From NCBI GenBank assembly GCA_963753385.1, contig CAVWCC010000005.1:248001-312000 (forward strand): a DNA stretch of 64,000 bases, in the 5' to 3' direction. The DNA is from JALZKA01 sp963753385. GTDB taxonomy: Bacteria; Actinomycetota; Thermoleophilia; Solirubrobacterales; 70-9. The translations under genes and the position numbers were made by a program. The notes under the pieces are model-generated. The model was not told where the DNA came from and made no database searches. It was given only the letters and a program-made list of their open reading frames with translations. How positions within the stretch are numbered: position 1 is the first letter of the stretch; the number at the start of each line of letters is the position of its first letter. Positions 51,390 to 59,976 of the stretch are shown in pieces.

Positions 51390-52301
51390 ATGTCGCTGAC
51401 CGTGGTCGGGAGCATCGCGTTCGACAGCGTTCGCACGCCGTTCGGCGAGCGTGAGCGGATGCTGGGCGGGTCCGCCGTGCATTTCGCCCTCGCGGCTCGG
51501 TTATTTACCGACGTCCATGTCGTGGGCCCCGTGGGAGACGACTTCACCGACGAGCACACCGAGCTGTTGAGCTCCCGCGGTATCGACACCTCGGACATCG
51601 AGCGCGTCCCTGGCGGCGAGACGTTCTTCTGGCGCGGGCATTACGAGCACGACCTCAACGTCGCCCACACCGACGACACCCAGCTCGGGGTGTTCGCCGA
51701 CTTCGAGCCTAAGCTCTCGGAGGCCTCGGCCTCAGCCGGGACACTGTTCCTCGGGAACATCCAGCCGGAGCTCCAGCGCCGGGTTCGGGCCCAGTGCGAC
51801 GCCAAGTTCGCGGCGCTCGACTCGATGAATCTGTGGATCGACACGGCCCGTGATTCGCTCGTCGCGGCGATCTCCGAGGTGGACTGCGTGCTGCTGAACG
51901 ACGCCGAGATCCGGATGTTGACCGGCGAGCCGAACCTCGTGCGGGCGGCCCGGGAGCTGATGGCGATGGGACCGGGCGTGGTCGTCGCCAAGCGGGGCGA
52001 GTACGGGGCCGGGCTGTTCACGGGCGACGGCTTCTTCGGCCTTCCCGGAATGCCGCTAGAGGACGTGCGCGACCCGACGGGCGCCGGCGACAGCTTCGCA
52101 GGCGGGTTCCTCGGCTACCTGGACAGCCGCGGGGACGACCTGAGCCCGGGTTGCATTCGACGCGCGATGGCGTATGGCACGGTTCTCGCGTCGTTCAACG
52201 TCGAGGAGTTCGGGACCGAGCGCGTCGCCGCACTGAGCCGGGACGAGGTCGAGGCGCGGTTCGAGGAGCTGAGGGCGATGACCCACTTCGCCGACGCTTA
52301 G
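51390..52301 (+). CDS. PfkB-family carbohydrate/nucleoside kinase
   Basis: 303 aa from ATG 51390. Ribokinase fold: MSLTVVGSIAFDSVRTPFGERERMLGGSAVHFALAARLF (GG motif of the N-terminus), GDDFTDEHTELLSSRGIDTSDIER, and DPTGAGDSFAGGFLGYLDSRG (the PfkB signature DTGAGD with the catalytic Asp as DPTGAGDSF). Phosphorylates a sugar or nucleoside with ATP; adenosine kinase or a sugar kinase are possibilities and the specificity is not clear. Followed at 39 nt by the citrate synthase gene. Confidence 0.9.
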   Translation: MSLTVVGSIAFDSVRTPFGERERMLGGSAVHFALAARLFTDVHVVGPVGDDFTDEHTELLSSRGIDTSDIERVPGGETFFWRGHYEHDLNVAHTDDTQLGVFADFEPKLSEASASAGTLFLGNIQPELQRRVRAQCDAKFAALDSMNLWIDTARDSLVAAISEVDCVLLNDAEIRMLTGEPNLVRAARELMAMGPGVVVAKRGEYGAGLFTGDGFFGLPGMPLEDVRDPTGAGDSFAGGFLGYLDSRGDDLSPGCIRRAMAYGTVLASFNVEEFGTERVAALSRDEVEARFEELRAMTHFADA

Positions 52302-52340
52302 CTGCGAGAATTCCTGGGGGCGAGCGAACGAAGGAGCAAC

Positions 52341-53738
52341 GTGAGCGAGCAAGAGACTCAGCACGCAGACGGCGCCGTCGCCGTCGAGGACGCCACCGAC
52401 ACGCTCTCGGTCACCGACAACCGGACCGGCGAGAGCTATGAGATCGAGATCACCGACGGGACCGTGAAGGCGATGGATTTCCGCCAGATCAAGGCTTCCG
52501 AGGACGACTTCGGGCTGATGACCTACGACCCGGCCTTCACGAACACGGCATCGTGCCGGTCGGCGATCACCTTCATCGACGGCGAGAAGGGCATCCTCGA
52601 GCACCGCGGGATCCCGATCGAACAGCTCTGCGAGCACTCCACGTTCCTCGAGGTGGCGTTCCTCCTGATCTACGGCGAGCTCCCGACGCAGGCGCAGCTC
52701 GAGCGCTGGCTCTTCGACGTCACCCACCACACCTTCGTCCATGAGAACGTGAAGCAGTTCGTGGAGGGTTTCCGCTACGACGCCCACCCGATGGGGATGC
52801 TCCTGGCCGGGGTCGGCGCACTCTCGACCTTCTACCCGCACGCGAAGGACATCGATGACCACGAGGAGCGCTACATGGCGGCCATCCGCCTGCTGGCGAA
52901 GAATCCGACACTCGCGGCGTTCTCCTACCGCCACAACCGCGGGCTTCCCTACGTCTATCCGGACAACGACCTGAGCTTCTCCGAGAACTTCCTCTCGATG
53001 ATGTTCAAGATGACCGAGGTCAAGTACGACCCGGATCCGCGCCTCGCGAAGGCGCTCGACGTCCTCTTCATCCTTCACGCCGACCACGAGCAGAACTGCT
53101 CGACCAACGCGGTCCGGTCGGTCGGCTCCTCACAGGTCGACCCGTACTCGGCGGTCGCGGCCGGCGTTGCCGCCCTCTACGGACCGCTACACGGCGGCGC
53201 CAACGAGGCGGTCCTGCGAATGCTCCGCAGGATCGAGAGCACCGAGAACATTCCCGATTTCCTCGAGGGCGTGAAGAACCGCGAGGAGCGGCTGATGGGC
53301 TTCGGCCACCGCGTCTACAAGAACTACGACCCGCGGGCGCGGATCATCAAGAAGCACGTGGACGAGGTCCTCGAGGCGACGGAGTACAACCCGCTGATCG
53401 AGATCGCGACCGAGCTCGAGAAGCACGCGCTCGACGACGACTTCTTCACCTCGCGCAAGCTCTACCCGAACGTCGACTTCTACTCCGGCCTGATCTATGA
53501 GGCGCTCGAGATCCCGACCGAGATGTTCACGGTGATCTTCGCGATCCCGCGGACGGCCGGCTGGGTCGCGCAGTGGCTCGAGCTGATCGAGGACTCGGAG
53601 CAGAAGATCGCCCGTCCGCGCCAGATCTACACCGGCGAGCGAGACGTCGACTACGTGCCGATCGCCGAGCGCGAGGGGCCGGAGAAGATCACGAACGAGT
53701 TCCTGCGCCGGCCGGTCCGCTCCCGCCGGGGCGCTTGA
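52341..53738 (+). CDS. gltA: Citrate synthase
   Basis: 465 aa from GTG 52341, with AAGGAG five nt before the start. Type II-like citrate synthase: an N-terminal extension (SEQETQHADGAVAVEDATDTLSVTDN) then EIEITDGTVKAMDFRQIK, and the active site: HADHEQNCSTNAVRSVGSS (His about 246), GPLHGGANEAVLRML, FGHRVYKNYDPRA (His, Arg) and PNVDFYSGLIYEALEIP (Asp). Condenses oxaloacetate with acetyl-CoA in the cytosol. It overlaps the next gene by 4 nt (TTGA), so expression of the next two small genes is coupled to it. Confidence 0.95.
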   Translation: MSEQETQHADGAVAVEDATDTLSVTDNRTGESYEIEITDGTVKAMDFRQIKASEDDFGLMTYDPAFTNTASCRSAITFIDGEKGILEHRGIPIEQLCEHSTFLEVAFLLIYGELPTQAQLERWLFDVTHHTFVHENVKQFVEGFRYDAHPMGMLLAGVGALSTFYPHAKDIDDHEERYMAAIRLLAKNPTLAAFSYRHNRGLPYVYPDNDLSFSENFLSMMFKMTEVKYDPDPRLAKALDVLFILHADHEQNCSTNAVRSVGSSQVDPYSAVAAGVAALYGPLHGGANEAVLRMLRRIESTENIPDFLEGVKNREERLMGFGHRVYKNYDPRARIIKKHVDEVLEATEYNPLIEIATELEKHALDDDFFTSRKLYPNVDFYSGLIYEALEIPTEMFTVIFAIPRTAGWVAQWLELIEDSEQKIARPRQIYTGERDVDYVPIAEREGPEKITNEFLRRPVRSRRGA

Positions 53739-54079
53739 GCGCGGCGTACAGGCTGACGGTCCGCCAGGGGCCGAACGTGACGCGCGAGAAGTTCGAGGAT
53801 CTCGATGCCGCGATCGCAGCGCTCGAAACGCGCGCGAAGGCGATCCGTGCGGCCGGGCCACTGGCTTCACGCAAGATGCTGCGCGAGTTCGAGTCCGAGG
53901 TGCAGGTCGCGGGCCGCGTCGAGATCTCGACCGGCGGGCTCCTTCGCCGCGGCGAGGACGCCGGCATCGACGTGATGGGCGACGGCACGTTCGTCGCGTT
54001 CCGGGGTGGAATGCGCCGGACCGAGCTCGACCCAGGCAACCACGGGCCGTTCGAGGCCGTCCGCCGGGCGCTGTCGTGA
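53735..54079 (+). CDS. Conserved hypothetical protein coupled to citrate synthase
   Basis: 114 aa; TTG start at 53735 overlapping the gltA stop (TTGA). I do not recognise the family. Sequence: SAAYRLTVRQGPNVTREKFEDLDAAIAALETRAKAIRAAGPLASRKMLREFESEVQVAGRVEISTGGLLRRGEDAGIDVMGDGTFVAFRGGMRRTELDPG. It has one long helix at residues about 16-55 and a beta-rich C-terminus, no TM or signal. The next gene overlaps it by 4 nt (GTGA), so gltA, this gene and the next form one coupled unit. Role not known; position suggests a link to citrate synthase or TCA control (inference). Confidence 0.6.
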   Translation: MSAAYRLTVRQGPNVTREKFEDLDAAIAALETRAKAIRAAGPLASRKMLREFESEVQVAGRVEISTGGLLRRGEDAGIDVMGDGTFVAFRGGMRRTELDPGNHGPFEAVRRALS

Positions 54080-54390
54080 GCGGCGACGAGGAGATCCCGA
54101 AGGGCAGCTACGCCGCCGGGCGCCGGGCGCGCCTTCCGCGCGGCGCGCGGGAGCCGATCAAGGTTCACATCAACGGCGTCGAGCAGCCCCGCGGCGAGGT
54201 CTGGGACGTGCGCGGCGGCGAGATCGTCTTCACCCGACCGATCGTCAAGGAGCAGGTCAGCAAGGGCCGCTGGATGGCGATGTACCTGGGCCTGTTCGGC
54301 AGCTACCGCAAGAACGAGACCGTGGACATCGAGTACTCCCTCGGCGGTGGGCCGAAGCTGGCCGCCGACGTCGAGATCCTGCCCGACTGA
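54076..54390 (+). CDS. Conserved hypothetical protein
   Basis: 104 aa; GTG start at 54076 overlaps the previous stop (GTGA). The body IKVHINGVEQPRGEVWDVRGGEIVFTRPIVKEQVSKGRWMAMYLGLFGSYRKNETVDIEYSLGGGPKLAADVEILPD looks like a small beta-sandwich with a basic N-terminus (ARLPRGAREP). No known family recognised. It ends in the TGATCA junction with the convergent acyl-CoA dehydrogenase gene. Confidence 0.6.
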   Translation: MSGDEEIPKGSYAAGRRARLPRGAREPIKVHINGVEQPRGEVWDVRGGEIVFTRPIVKEQVSKGRWMAMYLGLFGSYRKNETVDIEYSLGGGPKLAADVEILPD

Positions 54391-55383
54391 TCAGCCGAGC
54401 CCGACGAGCGCGGCGACCCGCTCGCGGTGCTGGCCGGCGCTGCCGAGGAGCTGCGCCGAGACCCGCGCACGCTTCAGGAAGAAGTGGATGTCGTGCTCCC
54501 AGGTGAAGCCGATGCCGCCGAGCGTCTGGATCGCGTTGTGGGTCACGGCGGTCGCGGCGTCCGACGCCCGCGCCTTGGCCATCGAGGCCGCGAGCGGCAA
54601 AGACTCGGGCTGGGCGTCCGCGCACCACGCCGCGTAGTACGTGAGCGAGCGCGCCTCCTCGACTTCCCAGAGCATGTCGGCGAGCCGGTGGGAGACGGCC
54701 TGGTAGGCACCGATCGGGCGCCCGAACTGCTCGCGCTCCTTGGCGTAGCCGACGGAGATGTCGAGCGCCCGCTGGGCGACGCCGACGAGCTCCGCCGAGA
54801 GCGCGACGATCCCAGTGTCGACGGCGGGCTCGACGTCCCCGGGGAGCTGATCGCCGCCGTCCGCCGTGGCCTTGAAGTAGGCCCGGGTGGTGTCGATCAG
54901 GTCGAGTCGCTCGAGCGTCGCGTCGGCGGACTCGACGATCCGTGCTCCGTCGCCCTCCTCCAGCACCAGCACCGCAGCGCCCTGTGCGGCACCCACGACG
55001 TCCTCGCGGCTGAGCGCAGCGGCACCGCGGGCCTCGCCGGAGGCGATCCCGGGCAGCCAGGCCTGCTTTTGCTCGTCGGACCCGGCTGTGGAGATCATCA
55101 CGCCCGCGAACGAGTTCGAGATCAGCGGGCTCGGCGCGAGGGCGTAGCCGGACTCCTCGAGCAGGATCACCAGCTCGACCACTCCGAGGCCCTGACCGCC
55201 CTGCTCCTCCGGGATCGCGATGCCGGGCCAGCCCAGCTCACACATCTCCTGCCAGATCGCGTCGTCGTATGGGTAGTCCGACTCGGCCAGCTCGCGGACC
55301 TTCTCCGGCTTGAAGCGGCTGGCGAGGAACTCGCGCGCGGTCGACTTGATCTCGCGCTGCTCGTCTGAGAAGTCGAACTCCAT
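54391..55383 (-). CDS. Acyl-CoA dehydrogenase, small partner of a two-part enzyme
   Basis: 330 aa from ATG 55383. Acyl-CoA dehydrogenase of the short type that pairs with a longer partner in alpha2beta2 enzymes (ChsE/FadE26-FadE27 type in mycobacteria): MEFDFSDEQREIKSTAREFLASRF, GIAIPEEQGGQGLGVVELVILLEESGYALAPSPL, VGYAKEREQFGRPIGAYQAVSHRLADMLWEVEEARSLTYYAAW and NAIQTLGGIGFTWEHDIHFFLKRARV. The usual catalytic Glu is not at a canonical place, which fits a partner role. Its ATG overlaps the stop of the upstream longer gene (TGATG), so the two are translated in tandem. Last gene of the minus-strand operon 61977 to 54391. Confidence 0.85.
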   Translation of the reverse strand: MEFDFSDEQREIKSTAREFLASRFKPEKVRELAESDYPYDDAIWQEMCELGWPGIAIPEEQGGQGLGVVELVILLEESGYALAPSPLISNSFAGVMISTAGSDEQKQAWLPGIASGEARGAAALSREDVVGAAQGAAVLVLEEGDGARIVESADATLERLDLIDTTRAYFKATADGGDQLPGDVEPAVDTGIVALSAELVGVAQRALDISVGYAKEREQFGRPIGAYQAVSHRLADMLWEVEEARSLTYYAAWCADAQPESLPLAASMAKARASDAATAVTHNAIQTLGGIGFTWEHDIHFFLKRARVSAQLLGSAGQHRERVAALVGLG

Positions 55384-56522
55384 CAGCGCAGCTTCGGCAG
55401 GCCCAGAACCCGCTCGGCGACGATGTTCCGCAGGACGTCGCTGGTGCCACCCTCGATCGAGTTCGCCCGGGATCGGAGGAATCGGTAGGCCCACAGGTTC
55501 CCGGAGGTGAGGGCGTCGATCCCTCCTACCTCGACCGCCAGCTCGGTGAGCGCCTGGTGGGTGGACGACCACTGGAGCTTCGCGATCGAGCCCTCGGGCC
55601 CCGGGGTGCCGACCTTCATCGTCGCGGTCAGCGCCCGCATCGCCCCGAGCCGGAGCCCCTCGATGCCGATCTTGAGCCGGGCGACCTTGTCCCGGACGAT
55701 CGGATCATCGGCGCGGCCCTGCTCCTTGGCGAGCTCGATCAGCTCGTCGAGCGAGTTCGACAGGCCCAGCGCCGCCGAGGCACCGAGGCCCGCCCGCTCG
55801 TTCATCAGCGTCGTGATGGCCACCATCCAGCCGTTGCCGACGCCTCCCACGACGTTCTCGTCGGGGATGTAAGCGCCCTCGATGAAGAGCTCGTTGAACT
55901 CGGCTTCGCCCGTGATCTGCCTCAGTGGTCGGACGTCGATCTCGTCCTGGTCCATGTCCATGAGGAAGTAGGTGAGGCCCTTGTGCTTCGCTGCTTCGGG
56001 ATCGGTGCGGGCGACGAGCATGCACCACTTCGCCTCGTGCGCGAACGTCGTCCAGACCTTCTGCCCCGTGATCCGGAACCCGCCGTCGTCCTTCACCGCC
56101 TTGGTCTTGAGCGAAGCGAGGTCCGACCCCGACTCGGGCTCCGAGAACCCCTGGCACCAAATCTCCTCGGCCGAGAGGATCGGCTCGAGGAAGCGCTCCT
56201 TCTGCTCCTCGGTGCCGTGCGCGATCACGACCGGCCCGCCCATCACGAGGCCAAGGACGTTCGCGGGCCGCGGCGCCTTGGCGCGCGCGAGCTCCTCGCC
56301 GAAGATCGACTGCTCGATCAGCGTCGCCCCGCGGCCGCCGTACTCCTTGGGCCAGGCGATCCCCGCCCAGCCCGCGGCATGCATCTCCCGCTGCCACTCG
56401 CGCTCGAACTCGAACTGCACCTGGTCGCCGCCGGTCGGCGCGGGCCCCGGATGGTTGTCGGCGATCCAGTCGCGGACCTCGTCACGAAAGGCCTGCTCCT
56501 CTGCGGTGAGCGTCAGGTCCAT
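55383..56522 (-). CDS. Acyl-CoA dehydrogenase, large partner
   Basis: 379 aa from ATG 56522. Full-length acyl-CoA dehydrogenase: MDLTLTAEEQAFRDEVRDWIADNHPG, GWAGIAWPKEYGGRGATLIEQSIFGEELARAKAP, GFSEPESGSDLASLKTKAVKDDGGFRITGQKVWTTFAHEAKWCMLVARTD (FAD-binding loop), and SRANSIEGGTSDVLRNIVAERVLGLPK at the C-terminus, with the ARxxxxEGGTxxxxR arrangement that contributes FAD and CoA contacts. In two-subunit acyl-CoA dehydrogenases of steroid or branched-chain degradation, such a large chain carries FAD and works with a shorter partner; here the partner is the next gene. Substrate probably a bulky or branched acyl-CoA (inference). Confidence 0.87.
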   Translation of the reverse strand: MDLTLTAEEQAFRDEVRDWIADNHPGPAPTGGDQVQFEFEREWQREMHAAGWAGIAWPKEYGGRGATLIEQSIFGEELARAKAPRPANVLGLVMGGPVVIAHGTEEQKERFLEPILSAEEIWCQGFSEPESGSDLASLKTKAVKDDGGFRITGQKVWTTFAHEAKWCMLVARTDPEAAKHKGLTYFLMDMDQDEIDVRPLRQITGEAEFNELFIEGAYIPDENVVGGVGNGWMVAITTLMNERAGLGASAALGLSNSLDELIELAKEQGRADDPIVRDKVARLKIGIEGLRLGAMRALTATMKVGTPGPEGSIAKLQWSSTHQALTELAVEVGGIDALTSGNLWAYRFLRSRANSIEGGTSDVLRNIVAERVLGLPKLR

Positions 56523-56536
56523 GGGGACCGCGCACA

Positions 56537-57409
56537 CTAATCGAACGCGTAGAGCACCAAGAACGCGGAAACCAGGTAGCTCGCTCCGGCGAAGAGCATC
56601 CCCGGGTCCTCGGCGAGGATGGCGGCGGTCGAGCGGGTGTCCCGGCGGTCGTAGATCAGGTAGAGGTAGCGGAAGACCCCGTAGAGCACGGACGGCGCCG
56701 TCGCCAGCATCTTCGAGCCCGCGAACGGCGAGTTGACTGCGTAGATGATGTAGCTGAGGATCGCGATCGCGGTCACCATCGCGATCATCTGGTCCAGGAA
56801 CGGCAGCGAGTAGTGCTCGAGGACCGGGCGAGTCGTAGCACCCTCAGCATCGGCCGGCGGCTCTTCCAGGATCGCCTCCTGGCGGCGCTTGGTGAAGCCG
56901 AGGAACAGCGCGAGCATCGCCGTGCAGACCAACAGGTACTCGGACGCCTTCGCGTCGACCGCCACGGCGCCGGCGACGACCCGGAGGATGAACAGGCCCG
57001 AGATCGTCATCACGTCGAGGATCACAAGGCGCTTGAGGAAGATCGAGTAGGCGGCGGTGACGACGCCGTAGAGCGCTACGAGCCCCGCGACCTCGGCCGA
57101 AACCGCGAAGCCGAGCGCGAGCGCGAGTAGAGCGAGCCCGACTCCGGCGGCGGAGGCAGTCTCGGGCGCGAGCGCGCCCGAGGCGATCGGCCGGTGCCGC
57201 TTCTCCGGGTGGAGGCGATCGTGCTCGCGGTCGCGGAGGTCGTTGAACAGATACCCGGCGCTCGAGATCCCGCAGAACGCCACGAACGTGATCGTTGCGT
57301 CGAGCAGCGCCTGCCCCTCGTCGAACTGCAACGAGAAGATGACGCCCGCGAAGACGAGCAGGTTCTTGATCCACTCCTGCGGGCGCAGGGAGGCGACGAG
57401 CGGGCCCAT
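56537..57409 (-). CDS. UbiA-family prenyltransferase, decaprenyl-phosphate phosphoribosyltransferase-like
   Basis: 290 aa, eight or nine TM segments. The first Asp-rich motif of UbiA enzymes is present as NDLRDREHDRLHPEKRHRPIASG, the form (NDxxDxxxDxxHPxKRxRPIASG) seen in decaprenyl-phosphate phosphoribosyltransferases (Rv3806c type). The second Asp motif is in YSIFLKRLVILDVMTI. These enzymes move 5-phosphoribosyl to decaprenyl phosphate, the first step to arabinan donors in mycobacteria; in other actinobacteria the acceptor may differ. The gene sits between an AGPS-like FAD enzyme and two acyl-CoA dehydrogenases, so it may also be part of lipid biosynthesis. Overlap and gaps in the operon are short (13 nt upstream, 14 nt downstream). 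Confidence 0.82.
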   Translation of the reverse strand: MGPLVASLRPQEWIKNLLVFAGVIFSLQFDEGQALLDATITFVAFCGISSAGYLFNDLRDREHDRLHPEKRHRPIASGALAPETASAAGVGLALLALALGFAVSAEVAGLVALYGVVTAAYSIFLKRLVILDVMTISGLFILRVVAGAVAVDAKASEYLLVCTAMLALFLGFTKRRQEAILEEPPADAEGATTRPVLEHYSLPFLDQMIAMVTAIAILSYIIYAVNSPFAGSKMLATAPSVLYGVFRYLYLIYDRRDTRSTAAILAEDPGMLFAGASYLVSAFLVLYAFD

Positions 57410-57421
57410 GGCCGCCGAAGG

Positions 57422-59017
57422 TTAGGCCGCGGGATCGATCAGCACGCCCGGGTTCAGCACGCCCGCAGGATCCAGTGCGCGCTTGGCTGCCCGAAGGGCT
57501 TCGGCGAACGGCTCCGGGCGCTGGCGGTCGTACCACGGCCGGTGGTCGCGCCCAACGGCGTGGTGGTGGGTGATCGTGCCGCCGGCGTCGATCAGGACGT
57601 CGCTGACCGCGGCCTTGATCTCGTCCCACTGCTCGACTTCGGAGCCGCGCCGCGCCGGCGCGAGAACGGTGAAGTAGGGCGCGGGCCCGTCCGGGTAGAC
57701 GTGCGTGAAGCGGCAGGAGACCATGCTCGGCTTGCCGACCGCGCGCCGTGCGGCGTCGATCACCGTCGCGTGGAACTCCTCGAGCCGGTCCCAGGTGATC
57801 GCCGTCTCGAAGGTGTCGGAGAGGACGCCGAGCGAGATCATCGAGTCTCGCAGGTAGGGCGCCGCGAGAAAAGCATCCCGCCATGCGCTGCTGGCGTCGC
57901 CCGATTCGGCGTTGCTGGTCCGGATCGGGCCGGGCTCGCCGTTGTGAGAGCGCACCGCGTCGAGCGCCACCTCGAGATCGGCGTCGACCGGGTGGTGCGC
58001 CGACTCGAACCCGAGCATCAGCATCGAGTGCTCGCCGTCTCCGGCGCCGTTGAAGCGCGCCTCGGCAGCGTCGAGCAGCCGGCAGTTGGCGGGGTCGAGG
58101 CCGGACTGCGCCAGCTCGCGGACCGCCTCCGCTCCGACACCGAGCGACTCGAACGCGACCGCGCACGAGGCCCTGTGGGACGGCCGCGGCTGCACCCGGA
58201 CCCACGCCTCGGTGATCACGCCGAGGATGCCCTCGGACCCGATCAGCATCCGGTCCGGGCTCGGCCCCGCGCCGGACCCCGGGAGGCGGCGGCTCTCCCA
58301 CTCCCCCGCCGGCGTGATCGCCCGGACCGACTCCACCATGTCGTCGACATGGGTGAGCTTGGTGGCGAAGTGCCCGCCGGCGCGGGTCGCGATCCAGCCC
58401 CCGAGCGTCGAGAACTCGAACGACTGCGGGTAGCAGCGCATGGTCAGGCCGCGCTCGCGGAGCTGATCCTCGAGGACGGGGCCCGGGGCGCCCGCCTGGA
58501 TCAGCGCCGCACGCGAAGTCTCGTCGACGTCGAGCACCCGGTCGAGCGCGCCGAGGTCGATCGACACGACGCCCGGGTACTCGCGGGGCAGCCGGGGCTC
58601 GATGCCGCCGCAGACCGAGGTGCCGCCGCCGTAGGGGATCGCGGCCAGCGCCTCGTCGCAGCACCACTCGAGCACCGCCTCGACCTCGGCCTCGGTGCGG
58701 GGCAGGGCGACGACGTCCGGCGGGTTGTCGAAACGCCCACGAAAGCCGCGGACGACGTCGCGATACGCCTTGCCGAGCGCGTGCGTCGCGCGCGAGTGCG
58801 GGTCGTCCGCGCAGATTTCGACGAGCGAAGCCGGCGGCGACACCCTCGGAGCGGCGAGCTCCACCCGCTCGAGCGGCACCGGCTCCTCGGGCGCCTGCGC
58901 GTCGAAGCCGAGCCGCTCCCGGACCAGCGGCGCCATCGCGTCGAGGTCGGCGAGCGACGGCTGCCGGGCCTCGCTCCCCCAGCCCCAGTGCTTGCGGCGC
59001 TCAGCCGTCGCGCTCAT
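57422..59017 (-). CDS. Alkyldihydroxyacetonephosphate synthase-like FAD enzyme (AGPS family)
   Basis: 531 aa from ATG 59017. FAD-binding PCMH domain with PYGGGTSVCGG, TMRCYPQSFEFSTLGGWIATRAGG (in human AGPS: HEPDSLEFSTVGGWVSTRASG), MLIGSEGILGVITEAWVRVQPRP, followed by the AGPS C-terminal domain with GGTITHHHAVGRDHRPWYDRQRP: the HHH cluster required for activity in AGPS. The FAD-linked enzyme exchanges the acyl group of acyl-dihydroxyacetone phosphate for a fatty alcohol, making an ether bond. D-lactate-dehydrogenase-like family members share the FAD domain, but the HHH block favours AGPS. In the same operon are a fatty acyl-CoA reductase (fatty alcohol supply) and an SDR (possible ketone reductase), which supports ether-lipid synthesis. 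It overlaps the SDR gene by 17 nt. Confidence 0.85.
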   Translation of the reverse strand: MSATAERRKHWGWGSEARQPSLADLDAMAPLVRERLGFDAQAPEEPVPLERVELAAPRVSPPASLVEICADDPHSRATHALGKAYRDVVRGFRGRFDNPPDVVALPRTEAEVEAVLEWCCDEALAAIPYGGGTSVCGGIEPRLPREYPGVVSIDLGALDRVLDVDETSRAALIQAGAPGPVLEDQLRERGLTMRCYPQSFEFSTLGGWIATRAGGHFATKLTHVDDMVESVRAITPAGEWESRRLPGSGAGPSPDRMLIGSEGILGVITEAWVRVQPRPSHRASCAVAFESLGVGAEAVRELAQSGLDPANCRLLDAAEARFNGAGDGEHSMLMLGFESAHHPVDADLEVALDAVRSHNGEPGPIRTSNAESGDASSAWRDAFLAAPYLRDSMISLGVLSDTFETAITWDRLEEFHATVIDAARRAVGKPSMVSCRFTHVYPDGPAPYFTVLAPARRGSEVEQWDEIKAAVSDVLIDAGGTITHHHAVGRDHRPWYDRQRPEPFAEALRAAKRALDPAGVLNPGVLIDPAA

Positions 59018-59972
59018 CGTCGCGGCGATCGCCTGATCCGGGAACCAGCTTGAACGCCGCGTTCACCACGGCGTCCTGGACCTTGGGAGCGGTGCCGTAG
59101 GTGATCTCGGCCAGCCGGCCGGCCGTCGTGGACTGCTTCTTCGGGCGGTTCACGATCGCTTTCGCGACCATGGTTGCGGCCTCGTCCGCGCTGATCGAGG
59201 GGAGGCTCCGGTAGAAGCCGGTCGGCTGGATCATCGGGGTGCGCACGAGCGGCATATAGACCGCCGAGATCGCAACGTCGTCGTCCAGGATCTCGGAAGC
59301 GATCGAGCGCGAGAACGCGTCAAGGGCGGCCTTCGAAGCCAGGTACGCCGAGAACCTCGGTGTGTTCACCTGCAGGCCCATCGTCGAGACGTTCACGATG
59401 TGGCCGGAGCGGCGCTCACGCATGCCGGGGAGCACTTCGAGGATCAGGGCGACGGCGCCGAGGTAGTTGAGCTGGATCGTCCGCTCGAAGTCGTGCAGCC
59501 GGTCGTACGAGTTGGCGATCGAGCGCCGGATCGAGCGCCCGGCGTTGTTGACGAGGATGTCCACGTGGCCGTGGTCGGCGAGCACCGTGGCCGCCAAGCG
59601 TGCGACGTCGTCGGTGTCCGTCAGGTCGCAGGGATAGACGTGGGCGACGCCGCCGATTTCCTCCGCCTCGTGCCGGACCTCGTCCAGCTTCTCGCGGGTC
59701 CGGGCCACCAGCACGGCCGTGCCGCCGGCGCGCGTCACCCGTAACGAGAGCGCCCGGCCGATTCCCGACGACGCGCCCGTGATCAGGACGACCCGGCCGT
59801 CGACTGACCCGCGGAGCGAGCGATCCGCGAACGGGTTCGGGACGGGCAGGTTGCGAGGCACACCGCGAACCGCCCTGGCGATCGCGCGCGCCCGGTCGCC
59901 CAGTGAGGCGGAGCGAAGCGAAGCCGAGCCCCGGCGTTGTTGAGCCGGCTCAGCTGAGGGGCGCTCGCTCAT
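59001..59972 (-). CDS. Short-chain dehydrogenase, paralogue of the FAR C-terminal domain
   Basis: 323 aa from ATG 59972. Classical SDR: VVLITGASSGIGRALSL (cofactor, TGxxxGIG), VDILVNNAGRSIRRS, NVSTMGLQVNTPRFSAYLASKAALDAF (Ser/Tyr/Lys triad, Y-x3-K) and VYMPLVRTPMIQPTGFYRSLPSIS. It begins with a 50-residue extension (DRARAIARAVRGVPRNLPVPNPFADRSLRG). The whole chain is strikingly similar to the second SDR module of the FAR protein encoded just upstream (VDILVNNAGRSIRRS and VNTPRFSAY are shared), so it arose by duplication of that module. It may reduce the keto group of acyl- or alkyl-dihydroxyacetone phosphate, or an aldehyde. Overlaps the AGPS-like gene by 17 nt. Confidence 0.85.
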   Translation of the reverse strand: MSERPSAEPAQQRRGSASLRSASLGDRARAIARAVRGVPRNLPVPNPFADRSLRGSVDGRVVLITGASSGIGRALSLRVTRAGGTAVLVARTREKLDEVRHEAEEIGGVAHVYPCDLTDTDDVARLAATVLADHGHVDILVNNAGRSIRRSIANSYDRLHDFERTIQLNYLGAVALILEVLPGMRERRSGHIVNVSTMGLQVNTPRFSAYLASKAALDAFSRSIASEILDDDVAISAVYMPLVRTPMIQPTGFYRSLPSISADEAATMVAKAIVNRPKKQSTTAGRLAEITYGTAPKVQDAVVNAAFKLVPGSGDRRDDERDG

Positions 59973-59976
59973 CGGC